From: an uncultured Oscillospiraceae bacterium | Lineage (GTDB): Bacteria > Bacillota > Clostridia > Oscillospirales > Ruminococcaceae | DNA: 15,542 nt | Reading direction: 5' to 3' | Assembly (NCBI GenBank): GCA_934454435.1 | Contig: CAKSGA010000053.1 | Coordinates: forward strand, 1 to 15,542 | Shown: one piece after another, positions 7,205 through 13,681 of the stretch | Position numbering within the stretch: the stretch's first letter is position 1 | Layout of the letters: the number at the start of each line of letters is the position of its first letter | The notes under the pieces: model-generated | What the model was told of the DNA's origin: nothing | What the model saw: only the letters and a program-made list of their open reading frames with translations | Databases searched by the model: none | Made by a program: the position numbers and the translations under genes

Positions 7205-8791
7205 TTACTTTTTCTTTCTGGTATAGACCGGCTCGCCACGTCTGTGGTTCAGAGCCCTGGCGGCACGCTTTTCTGCTGCGGCACGTTCCCGCTCCGCCAT
7301 CATTTCTTCAAGACGCTGCTTGCTCTTCTCCGCCATATCCAGCAGCATGAGCTTATTGTTGAAACTGGGCTTGTCCAGAACCATCTCGAACAATGCGTTC
7401 ATCAACTGCTCAGCCTCAGGTTCAGAGCTTACCAGGCGGCGCTCCATAAGCTCCCTCGGGGTTATTGCGAGCTGACGGATATTATAGCACTCTCCGGTGT
7501 CCAGTATCTCCTTCAGCGCCGAGGAAGCCGCCCTCAGCCGCTGGACGTCCGGCGTTTCCGTATCGGTCTTTTTTGCCCGGGCGTCTGCGATCTCGCACTG
7601 TATCAGCTTGCGGAGGTCCTCAGCGCCAAGGGCGTCCAGCAGGCGCTTCAGTCCGGAGCGCTCCTCGGGGATCTCCTTATCGTGATAATAGACCAGCCAG
7701 CTTATCTCCTCGGACAGCGCAGCCGGGAACTCCAGCCTGCGCATTATGCGCTCCGCAAGCAGGCGGCTCCTCTCGCCGTGGCCCTTAAAATGTCCCTGAC
7801 CCCGGGAGTCTATCGAGCAGCAGTCCGGCTTGCCGAGGTCATGGAACAGCATCGCAAACCGCACTGCCGGCTCCGGGACCGCATATCCAACGGATCTGCA
7901 GATGTGGGTCCAAACGGTAAAATCATGGTGGACGCTGTGCTGCCCGAACCCTATGCACGGCTCTATCTCTGGCAGGAGAGCCTTCAGGATATCGGCGTAC
8001 TGCTCCAGGACCCTTGCCGCATATTTTCCCATGACTATGCGGGAAAGCTCGCTGAACAGCTTGTCCTTTTCGGCATACTCAAAGCAGCTGAGATTTGCAC
8101 GTATTGCATCGCAGGTCTTTGCCTCGATAACGTACTCTCCCTCGGAGCAGTAGCGTATCGCTTCAAGTATCCTTGACGGGTCGGACGTAAAGCATTTTGA
8201 CATATCATACCAGCTCTCGGTGGTAGTCTTTCCGTTCTCCCTGACGGGCCTGGACTGCATTTCTCCCACCGCTATGACCCTTGCCGGAAGCCTTACAACG
8301 CCGGTACGGCGCTTTATGTCGTCCGCCGTATCAGGAATCAGTCCCTCCTGAAGCTCCTCACGTTCCTCATCAGCGATCTCTGCCGGATCAGGCCGGAGCG
8401 AAGCCCTCCCGCCGAACGGGTCGATCAGCCCCGTGCGTGGGCTGTAAGCCATTGCATTCATGGTAAATCCACGGCGGAAAAGGTCGGTTTCAAGGTCCTC
8501 GGCGTACATAACACGGTTCCCGACCACCTCACGGCGATACGGCGAAACCTGTATTATCATGCCAACGACAGTCACCAGGACCTCTCCCCGCTTCATTCCC
8601 TCGTCCGAAATACGGTACTCACGGAATGCGAACAGAATGTCATTTATCCCGGCATTCGTCACGATATCATAATCCTGCGGGTTGTTTCCCAGCAGGAGCT
8701 CCCTTACGCACTCGCCCACTACGTAGGCGTCATAACCGGCTTTTTCAAGGACGCCGATAGCCTGCGTTATCTGCTCCGGCAGAATTATCAT
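7205..8791 (-). CDS. CCA tRNA nucleotidyltransferase family protein with HD domain
   Basis: A 528-residue protein of the class II polymerase-beta/CCA-adding family, which adds or repairs the tRNA 3' CCA end. The nucleotidyltransferase part has VVGECVRELLLG and the metal-binding pair DYD (40-42); RRGFTMNAMAY (106-116) is the RRDFTxNAMA motif; DPFGG follows. An HD domain lies at about 289-350 (HHDFTVWTH, FHDLGKP, GHGERS). The start at 8791 is 8 bases after AGGAG; a longer in-frame start at 8848 would fall within 2 bases of the predicted transcription start. Several motif positions depart from the consensus, and about 60 extra residues lie between DPFGG and DPSRI. A paralogue with a different substrate is possible. 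Confidence 0.8.
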   Translation of the reverse strand: MIILPEQITQAIGVLEKAGYDAYVVGECVRELLLGNNPQDYDIVTNAGINDILFAFREYRISDEGMKRGEVLVTVVGMIIQVSPYRREVVGNRVMYAEDLETDLFRRGFTMNAMAYSPRTGLIDPFGGRASLRPDPAEIADEEREELQEGLIPDTADDIKRRTGVVRLPARVIAVGEMQSRPVRENGKTTTESWYDMSKCFTSDPSRILEAIRYCSEGEYVIEAKTCDAIRANLSCFEYAEKDKLFSELSRIVMGKYAARVLEQYADILKALLPEIEPCIGFGQHSVHHDFTVWTHICRSVGYAVPEPAVRFAMLFHDLGKPDCCSIDSRGQGHFKGHGERSRLLAERIMRRLEFPAALSEEISWLVYYHDKEIPEERSGLKRLLDALGAEDLRKLIQCEIADARAKKTDTETPDVQRLRAASSALKEILDTGECYNIRQLAITPRELMERRLVSSEPEAEQLMNALFEMVLDKPSFNNKLMLLDMAEKSKQRLEEMMAERERAAAEKRAARALNHRRGEPVYTRKKK

Positions 8792-8856
8792 CGTCATCAC
8801 TCCTGATACTACTATATTAATACAACATTCATTGTCAGACATCGTCACTGTAGAAT

Positions 8857-8885
8857 ATTATATAACATAATCCGCAAAAAATCAA
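8857..8885 (-). promoter_or_regulatory. Promoter of the CCA-enzyme gene
   Basis: On the minus strand TTGATT (8880-8885) and TATAAT (8857-8862) are 17 bases apart. Transcription would begin near 8850, giving a leader of about 59 bases to the chosen start codon at 8791. Confidence 0.7.
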
Positions 8886-8896
8886 GTGCGTTCTCT

Positions 8897-9415
8897 TCAG
8901 CAGAAAAACAGGCTGACTGTAAGGCCACAGACTATCCAGGCGGTCAGGTCGGCGGTGAGCGCTGCCAGAATTGCGTACCTGGTGCGGCGTATTTTTACCG
9001 CTGAAAAATATACGGCAACTGTATAAAATGTCGTTTCAGACGAACCGAGCAGTATTGCCGCCGTGCGTTCCGCAAGACTATCAACGCCGCACTCCCCTGC
9101 TATGCTGTCGTACACTGCGATAGCTCCGCTGCCCGAAAACGGGCGCAGCAGCACCATCTGCATGCACTCCGGCGGGAACCCGACTGCGGAACAGAGCGGC
9201 TCCAGAAGCTGAGTCAGAAGTTCTATGGCTCCGCTCGCCCGGAGCATTCCGACACTTATCAGCAGCAAAATCAGTGCCGGGAGGATGTCAGCGGTTGTCC
9301 GGAGCCCGCCGGCAGCGCCATCGCAGAAGCAGCGCATCACATCGACTTTCTTTACAGCTCCCCATATCATTATTCCGGCGAACAGGACCGGAACGATAAG
9401 GTCAGTGACCTGCAT
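8897..9415 (-). CDS. spmB: Spore maturation protein B (nucleoside-recognition/Gate domain)
   Basis: A 172-residue membrane protein matching SpmB. Hydrophobic segments alternate with the family's conserved LRPFSGSGAIAVYDSI and GSSETTFYTVAVYFSAVKIRRTRYAI motifs, the latter typical of Gate-domain proteins. In Bacillus, SpmA and SpmB act in the dehydration of the spore core; in this organism, sporulation cannot be judged from the window. The start codon overlaps the end of spmA by 14 bases and AGGAGG precedes it, so the two are translationally coupled. Confidence 0.92.
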   Translation of the reverse strand: MQVTDLIVPVLFAGIMIWGAVKKVDVMRCFCDGAAGGLRTTADILPALILLLISVGMLRASGAIELLTQLLEPLCSAVGFPPECMQMVLLRPFSGSGAIAVYDSIAGECGVDSLAERTAAILLGSSETTFYTVAVYFSAVKIRRTRYAILAALTADLTAWIVCGLTVSLFFC

Positions 9416-10004
9416 ATGACCTCCTTTTCCTGGCGACCCACGCCATGAGCTTTGCCGAAACGATAGCTATTGTCAGCGAATATACCGAAACGATCCACAC
9501 GCATGGCAGTATCTCCATCGGACGTTCAGCCCCTCGTGCCGCACGGAGTGCCGCCGCAGTCGCCGGAACGAGCTGTAAACTTGCGGTATTCAGGACGGTC
9601 AGCATTATCATGTTGTCGCTGGCGGAGTCATCGGATCTGGGCTCTTCATGCTGTATCGCCTCCATCGCCTGAATTCCCAGCGGTGTGGTCGCATTCCCAA
9701 GCCCGAGGATATTTGCTGAAAGGTTCATCGAGATAAGCTGCACTGCCCTGCCGCCTTTTTCCAGTCCTCGGAACAGTAACCCCACGACCGGTGAAAGTAT
9801 TGCGGACATGATTTTTACAGCGCCGCATTCCTCAGCAACTTTCATGAGCCCGCTCCAGAGCCCCATTATTCCGCAGAGAGAAATTGCCAGCGTCACAGCG
9901 GATCCTGCGCCGTCAAGAACAGCGGCGGAAACTTCCGGAAGCCTGCCGGTGATTAATCCGCAGATAATGGCGGCAGATGGCAGTATAATAAGAATCACCT
10001 TCAT
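9402..10004 (-). CDS. spmA: Spore maturation protein A
   Basis: A 200-residue membrane protein matching SpmA, beginning with a hydrophobic segment and containing the conserved SLCGIMGLWSGLMKVAEECG and NLSANILGLGNATTPLG motifs, a Gate-domain hallmark. AGGGAGG lies just before the ATG. It forms a two-gene operon with spmB. I did not find a clear sigma-A promoter upstream (10005-10090), so control by a sporulation-type sigma factor is possible but not shown. Confidence 0.92.
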   Translation of the reverse strand: MKVILIILPSAAIICGLITGRLPEVSAAVLDGAGSAVTLAISLCGIMGLWSGLMKVAEECGAVKIMSAILSPVVGLLFRGLEKGGRAVQLISMNLSANILGLGNATTPLGIQAMEAIQHEEPRSDDSASDNMIMLTVLNTASLQLVPATAAALRAARGAERPMEILPCVWIVSVYSLTIAIVSAKLMAWVARKRRSYAGH

Positions 10005-10259
10005 TTCTGTGACCTCCCTCAGTAGTTATTTTTAGTGTAAAACGTTCAAAAACAGTCGTTTCCAATTTACTATATTCACTTCCTAGATTTCTTACTTTCT
10101 TCCAATATCAATGCTATTATTCTGGAAACTATAATATCGGCTTTTTACTCACAATGGAATCGTTATAAACTGGTCGGTGCGAATTGTAAATGACACTTTT
10201 GTTTATTGTTCTATAGAGTTTTGTTAAAATCTAAAATATAGTAATAAGCTGCTAAAAAA

Positions 10260-10288
10260 TTGACAATCCCCCATAAACATGCTATAAT
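10260..10288 (+). promoter_or_regulatory. Consensus promoter of the AbrB-family gene
   Basis: TTGACA (10260-10265) and TATAAT (10283-10288) with a 17-base spacer. It gives a leader of about 90 bases. The 255 bases between spmA and this promoter hold no gene; they contain AT-rich DNA and a 14-bp word, TGCGAATTGTAAAT (10178-10191), that recurs at 14126. Confidence 0.88.
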
Positions 10289-10337
10289 ATGCAGGAAATC
10301 AGCGGAAAGCTGGAAAAACGTTAAATCAGGACTAAAT

Positions 10338-10365
10338 GCAGCCTTTTCAGGCAAATTAAGGCTGC
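10338..10365 (+). promoter_or_regulatory. Hairpin in the leader of the AbrB-family gene
   Basis: GCAGCCTT (10338-10345) and AAGGCTGC (10358-10365) form a perfect 8-bp stem with a 12-base loop. Its 3' edge lies 6 bases before AGGAGG (10372-10377), close enough to affect ribosome access or mRNA stability. Confidence 0.55.
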
Positions 10366-10385
10366 TGAATCAGGAGGAAAAAGCA

Positions 10386-10634
10386 ATGGTAAAGTCAACC
10401 GGTATTGTAAGAAAAGTGGACGAACTGGGAAGAATCGTTATCCCGATAGAGCTCAGAAGAACTCTTGACATCGGAATCAAGGACAGCCTTGAGATCTATG
10501 TTGAGGACGATCAGATCATCCTGAAGAAGTACATGCCCGCATGTGCATTCTGCTCCAATGCAAGCGGAATCACCATTTTCAAGGGCAAGAACATCTGCTC
10601 TGAGTGTCTTGCAGAACTCAGCAAGCTCAGCTAA
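10386..10634 (+). CDS. AbrB/SpoVT-type DNA-binding protein with C-terminal Cys4 motif
   Basis: An 82-residue transition-state-regulator-like protein. Residues 1-48 form the AbrB swapped-hairpin DNA-binding domain (MVKSTGIVRKVDELGRIVIP, then IELRRTLDI and DSLEIYVEDDQIILKKY). Residues 52-75 contain CAFC and CSEC, two CxxC pairs separated by FKGKN, a likely zinc-binding knuckle for dimerisation or partner binding. The ATG at 10386 is set by AGGAGG 8 bases upstream; a longer in-frame start lies inside the promoter. It is monocistronic, with a consensus promoter and a strong terminator, which suggests high expression as a global regulator. Target genes cannot be seen. Confidence 0.93.
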   Translation: MVKSTGIVRKVDELGRIVIPIELRRTLDIGIKDSLEIYVEDDQIILKKYMPACAFCSNASGITIFKGKNICSECLAELSKLS

Positions 10635-10653
10635 TCCGACTCATACATAAATG

Positions 10654-10682
10654 CTCCGGGGTCCGCCCCGGAGTTTTGTTTT
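10654..10682 (+). terminator. Intrinsic terminator of the AbrB-family gene
   Basis: CTCCGGGG (10654-10661), loop TCCG, CCCCGGAG (10666-10673), then TTTTGTTTT. An 8-bp GC-rich stem with a U-tract, 20 bases after the stop codon. Confidence 0.9.
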
Positions 10683-10740
10683 GCGTGATCAGCAGTACAC
10701 TATATGACGATGTCTTTCCTATTATGAATTATGTCCCGCC

Positions 10741-10779
10741 AGCTTTTTTCAAATATTTCGGATTTTTTTGAAAAAAGCT
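10741..10779. repeat. 13-bp inverted repeat abutting the tRNA-Arg promoter
   Basis: AGCTTTTTTCAAA (10741-10753) is perfectly complementary to TTTGAAAAAAGCT (10767-10779), with a 13-base centre. The right arm ends one base before the -35 box. It could be an operator or an AT-rich UP element; it has no U-tract and is not a normal terminator. Confidence 0.65.
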
Positions 10780-10780
10780 A

Positions 10781-10809
10781 TTGACAAATTCCCTTTATGA
10801 TGATATAAT
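10781..10809 (+). promoter_or_regulatory. Consensus promoter of tRNA-Arg
   Basis: TTGACA (10781-10786) and TATAAT (10804-10809), 17-base spacer, preceded by a run of six A residues. The start near 10816 leaves a leader of about 20 bases before the tRNA. Confidence 0.9.
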
Positions 10810-10834
10810 ATATAAGTGCTCAACAAGAGCGTAA

Positions 10835-10911
10835 GCGCCAGTAGCTCAGCTGGATAGAGTATCTGGCTACGAACCAGAGGGTCGGGGGTTCGAATCCCTC
10901 CTGGCGTGCCA
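10835..10911 (+). tRNA. tRNA-Arg (anticodon ACG)
   Basis: A 77-base cloverleaf. The acceptor stem is GCGCCAG/CTGGCGT with a G1-U72 wobble; D arm GCTC...GAGT; anticodon stem TCTGG/CCAGA around loop CTACGAA, giving anticodon ACG (read as inosine after editing, for CGU/CGC/CGA codons); T arm GGGGG-TTCGAAT-CCCTC. The 3' CCA is encoded. Confidence 0.96.
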
Positions 10912-10916
10912 ACAGA

Positions 10917-10949
10917 AAACCGCTTAACCGTTAAGGTTGAGCGGTTTTT
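10917..10949 (+). terminator. Terminator of tRNA-Arg
   Basis: AAACCGCTTAACC (10917-10929) pairs with GGTTGAGCGGTTT (10935-10947) apart from one G-U wobble, loop GTTAA, followed by TTC. It begins 6 bases after the tRNA CCA end. Confidence 0.85.
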
Positions 10950-10993
10950 CTTATATCATAAGAATCCCCGTTCAGCGCATTTTCCTCTATTTG

Positions 10994-11014
10994 AGTGCGC
11001 CATTAGTGCGCCAT
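10994..11014. repeat. Tandem AGTGCGCCAT repeat downstream of tRNA-Arg
   Basis: The decamer AGTGCGCCAT occurs twice, at 10994-11003 and 11005-11014, one base apart. It lies 83 bases after the tRNA. It could be a leftover protein-binding (integrase arm-type) site of an element that once used the tRNA; there is no gene here. Confidence 0.6.
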
Positions 11015-11037
11015 AGGATTTATCCGTAGTATTCGTT

Positions 11038-11141
11038 ATCCGTGCTCAGGCACGGATCAGCTTGTCGAAAAAGCCATCTTTCGATGAAAAGCGAAAGATG
11101 GCTTTTTCGACAAGCTGAAGGGACTGTTTTCACAGTCCCTT
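11038..11141. repeat. Array of three abutting hairpins, with a 26-bp perfect stem at its centre
   Basis: Three palindromes cover 104 bases with no gap. The first is ATCCGTGC-TCAG-GCACGGAT (11038-11057). The second is a perfect 26-bp stem, 11058-11083 with 11092-11117, loop ATGAAAAG. The third is AAGGGACTGT-TTTC-ACAGTCCCTT (11118-11141), followed on the plus strand by TTGTTT and thus terminator-like there. They lie between tRNA-Arg (+) and the comEA-like gene (-). Confidence 0.85.
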
Positions 11142-11151
11142 TTGTTTATGT

Positions 11152-11532
11152 TCAGACGGTTATGAACTTACGTATATTCTCCAGCGTCTTTTCGCCAATT
11201 CCCTTGACGTTCAGAAGCTCGTCCACGGAGGAGAACCCTCCATGCTCGTCACGGTAGGCGATTATTGCGGCCGCCTTTTTTTCGCCGATACCGTTAAGGG
11301 CAGTGAGCTGTTCGGCGGTGGCGGTGTTTATGTCGAGCATTCCGGAGGCTGCTGTAACGGCAGATTCAGCGGGATCGCTCAGAACTGAGCTTTCAGCCTT
11401 TTCGTCAGGCAGTGAGATTGTCGTTGTGGCTCCGTTTGAGGTAAAGTGCAGGATAACGGTCAGGGCGATAGCGGCGACCAGTCCGAACCGTATGACATTC
11501 AGTGCTATGTCAGAAACTGAGAATTTCCTCAT
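11152..11532 (-). CDS. ComEA-like helix-hairpin-helix DNA-binding protein
   Basis: A 126-residue protein with one membrane segment (about 12-30), a Ser/Ala-rich linker, and a C-terminal pair of helix-hairpin-helix motifs at about 67-124: DINTATAEQLTALNGIGEKKAAAII and VDELLNVKGIGEKTLENI. This is the DNA-binding domain of ComEA, the surface receptor that binds transforming DNA; here the SLBB domain often found before it is absent, as in short homologues. It ends the minus-strand operon, 24 bases after the ECF S component, with AAAGGG before the ATG. No other competence genes are in the window. Confidence 0.85.
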   Translation of the reverse strand: MRKFSVSDIALNVIRFGLVAAIALTVILHFTSNGATTTISLPDEKAESSVLSDPAESAVTAASGMLDINTATAEQLTALNGIGEKKAAAIIAYRDEHGGFSSVDELLNVKGIGEKTLENIRKFITV

Positions 11533-11556
11533 ATGCGTCCCTTTCCGGCGTGGGGG

Positions 11557-12237
11557 TCAGCCCTCTGAAAAAACGCCGTATTTCGTTTTTATTCGTTCCA
11601 GACGCTTGCCGAGGGGTCTGTTGAGTACCAGCAGGAACGTTACGTTTGACACGCAGTAAATAGCTGTGACCGGCAGCGCAGAAGTAATGGCAGCGATCCA
11701 TAGCCCGAACGTGAATGAGCCGTTCATTGAAAGCACCGTCCACACGTCCATAATAAACGAGTAGGAGATACCCGCAATCACACCGGCAATGCAGAGTGGC
11801 AGCGGCTTCTGAAGAATGTCCCGGGCAAGGCCTGCGGCGGCGCCTATAAGACCCCAGCAGAGCATTTGAAAAGGTGTCCAGGGACCCTGTCCGAACCAGA
11901 TATTTGAGATGATGGCAGAGAGTGCTCCGGTCATGAAGCCTGCCTGTGGCCCGAAGTGCCTGCCGGAAATCATCACAACGGCGGACACTGGTTTGAAGAA
12001 CGGTATGGGAGCGAAAATGAACCTCCCGGCAGCGGAAAAAGCCGTCATGACTGCCACCAGCACCAGTTCTCCGGCGGAGGGAGCACGCTTCTCAAACGAC
12101 AGAAAAAACGGGACGCAGCACAGCAGCGAAGCGGCGGCGCTGGCGAACCAGAAGCCTTTCCCTCCGGAGATGACTGCGCCAAAAACGGCGGCAGCGGCAA
12201 CCCCTGCCGCCGCAAGGACGGAGATCGTTTTTTTCAT
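11557..12237 (-). CDS. ECF transporter S component (substrate-binding membrane subunit)
   Basis: A 226-residue membrane protein with about six hydrophobic helices, matching S components of energy-coupling factor vitamin transporters. Family features include FSAAGRFIFAPIPFFKPV, GRHFGPQAGFMTGALSA, and NIWFGQGPWTPFQMLCWGLIG. It would capture a vitamin or precursor and dock with a shared EcfAAT module encoded elsewhere; the ligand cannot be inferred. It starts within the stop codon of the upstream gene (ATGA overlap), so the two are translationally coupled. Confidence 0.82.
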   Translation of the reverse strand: MKKTISVLAAAGVAAAAVFGAVISGGKGFWFASAAASLLCCVPFFLSFEKRAPSAGELVLVAVMTAFSAAGRFIFAPIPFFKPVSAVVMISGRHFGPQAGFMTGALSAIISNIWFGQGPWTPFQMLCWGLIGAAAGLARDILQKPLPLCIAGVIAGISYSFIMDVWTVLSMNGSFTFGLWIAAITSALPVTAIYCVSNVTFLLVLNRPLGKRLERIKTKYGVFSEG

Positions 12238-13496
12238 TGTTCGTGGTGTCTGCGCTCGATACCGGCGAGGATATCGTCCACGTCATAGCGGGACTTGTCC
12301 CGGGTGTCATCATCGTCAGGGATAAGGTCGCTGCGTTTTTTGGCGGCGAGGATATCGGCACTGCGGCGGCTCACTTCGGTACGAGAGCGGGACGGAGCGG
12401 CTGCAAGTGCGTCCTCCAGATCGATGATAGCCTTGCTGGATTGTTTTCCTGCAAGACCTCTGCCGATCTGCGGAGCCTCAGACTGCGCAAAGAAAGCGTC
12501 AGAGCGCTTTTTCTTCACCGGCTTCTCCAGTGGAGCGACTTTGGTTTCAGGCTCATCGGAAGCCCTGGCAGGTGCGACTGTGTTGTCAAGGTAGCGCTTC
12601 GTAGCAACGGGAGCGGGGAGCGTTGGCTTTTCGGACTGTGCCGGCTTTTCCTGGGGCTTGTTCTCTGCCGGGGTCTTGAGGAAAGGCTTCACTGAGTCCT
12701 TGTTCTCTTTTTCAGACTTGGGGGAGGGGGCGTTCAGCAGTGAGAGGACGTCCCGGTCAGACATCGTGGGTGCCCCGGGTTCAGCAGGCTTCTTTTTGTG
12801 GGAGCCGTAGGTGAACAGAACGCCGTCTGCGGAGGCTGTACGGTTAGGTTTCCTGCGAAAAGCGGCGCTGCCATCGTCGGCAACGGAGATCTGCGGTTCC
12901 GGAGCAGCCGTGTCAGCGTTCTTGACCTGTGGAATGATCTCCGGCAGGGGACGTTCAGCGGCTTTGGTGCGGAGCAGGTCATAAAAGACCAGTAAAGCGC
13001 AGGGAATGACAGCCATGACAAAGACTCCCCACGGGGTTTTCATAAAGGTTATAAAGGAGCCGAGCAGCGGGCTGCACCAGCCGGCTCTGCCGATAAGGGC
13101 GGACTCGCTGATGATGGCGCTGTCGGAGCCGTTCACAAGGGAGAGGTAGTAAATTCCGTCGATCACCTTGAAATCGGCGTAGTAGCCCATGGCTAGATCA
13201 GCGTCCGGGTCCATGGGATCTGTGCTGTAAAGGACGAGATTACCGGACTCAAGGTCGTAGGGTTCGCATTTTGTCGTGATGACTGCGCTTCCCTCGGGAA
13301 CGCTGTCGTAGTCGCCGCTTTCACAGATGAACAAGTTGAACCCGAACACTCCCACAGTCCTGGCGGAGCCGAATGCAGCGGCAGTTATGATCATCAGCAC
13401 GAATACAAGTCCGAGCAGTACGCACACACCGATCCCGATGCCACGAATAATTTTTTTCCCGGGATTTATAAAAAACACCTCTTTTGCACTTGACAA
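12234..13496 (-). CDS. Signal peptidase I-like membrane protein lacking the catalytic Ser, with long disordered tail
   Basis: Up to 420 residues. Helix one (about 18-42), an extracellular signal-peptidase-like domain (about 50-145), a second helix (154-175) and a cytosolic tail of about 245 residues rich in Pro, Lys, Ala and Ser. The S26 pattern SGSMxPT...GS is replaced by SGDYDSVPEGS (60-70), so the nucleophile is lost, and no HR general-base motif follows. IGRAGWCSPLLGSFITFMKTPWG strongly resembles the SipW-type C-terminal segment. A scaffold or inactive-protease role is inferred. The start is unclear: TTG at 13496 has no ribosome binding site, whereas AGAGGTG (13476-13482) lies six bases before ATA (13467-13469). 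Confidence 0.75.
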   Translation of the reverse strand: MSSAKEVFFINPGKKIIRGIGIGVCVLLGLVFVLMIITAAAFGSARTVGVFGFNLFICESGDYDSVPEGSAVITTKCEPYDLESGNLVLYSTDPMDPDADLAMGYYADFKVIDGIYYLSLVNGSDSAIISESALIGRAGWCSPLLGSFITFMKTPWGVFVMAVIPCALLVFYDLLRTKAAERPLPEIIPQVKNADTAAPEPQISVADDGSAAFRRKPNRTASADGVLFTYGSHKKKPAEPGAPTMSDRDVLSLLNAPSPKSEKENKDSVKPFLKTPAENKPQEKPAQSEKPTLPAPVATKRYLDNTVAPARASDEPETKVAPLEKPVKKKRSDAFFAQSEAPQIGRGLAGKQSSKAIIDLEDALAAAPSRSRTEVSRRSADILAAKKRSDLIPDDDDTRDKSRYDVDDILAGIERRHHEQ

Positions 13497-13518
13497 ATCG
13501 CAGATTTAAGTATATAAT
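13490..13518 (+). promoter_or_regulatory. Consensus promoter of tRNA-Thr
   Basis: TTGACA (13490-13495) and TATAAT (13513-13518) separated by 17 bases. The -35 box overlaps the extreme 5' part of the divergent signal-peptidase-like reading frame. Confidence 0.9.
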
Positions 13519-13525
13519 AATATAG

Positions 13526-13597
13526 TCACCGCTATGGTGAACGGCAATATATTCATATTATAGCATATCCACCACTTCATTGCAAGTGGTTTTGCAA
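13526..13597 (+). promoter_or_regulatory. Structured leader of tRNA-Thr
   Basis: Between the predicted start (about 13525) and the tRNA lie two palindromes. TCACC-gctat-GGTGA (13526-13540) begins at the start point, a place for an operator or a 5' end hairpin. ACCACTT-CATTGC-AAGTGGT (13571-13590) runs into TTT and resembles a weak terminator. It can be replaced by TTGCAA/TTGCAA pairing (13580-13585 with 13592-13597). Confidence 0.5.
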
Positions 13598-13605
13598 ATT
13601 TCTTT

Positions 13606-13681
13606 GCTGGTATAGCTCAGTTGGTAGAGCAGCGCATTCGTAATGCGCAGGTCGTGGGTTCGAGTCCCATTCCCAGCTCCA
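13606..13681 (+). tRNA. tRNA-Thr (anticodon CGT)
   Basis: A 76-base cloverleaf: acceptor GCTGGTA/TCCCAGC with a U6-C67 mismatch, D arm GCTC/GAGC, anticodon stem GCGCA/TGCGC with loop TTCGTAA giving CGU (ACG codons), T arm GTGGG-TTCGAGT-CCCAT. The discriminator is U and CCA is encoded. AT-rich foreign-looking DNA starts directly after it. Confidence 0.95.

Noticed and set aside
7094..8176. A 360-residue plus-strand reading frame opposite the CCA-enzyme gene
   Set aside because: Antisense shadow; its composition reflects the complementary codons of the HD-domain protein and it starts inside the rplU leader.
8792..8848. Longer start for the CCA-enzyme gene
   Set aside because: The predicted transcription start near 8850 leaves no leader, while AGGAG precedes the start at 8791.
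11118..11141. Terminator of the comEA-like gene
   Set aside because: On the minus strand the hairpin is followed by CAGC rather than a U-tract; the T-rich side serves the plus strand. It may still slow transcription.
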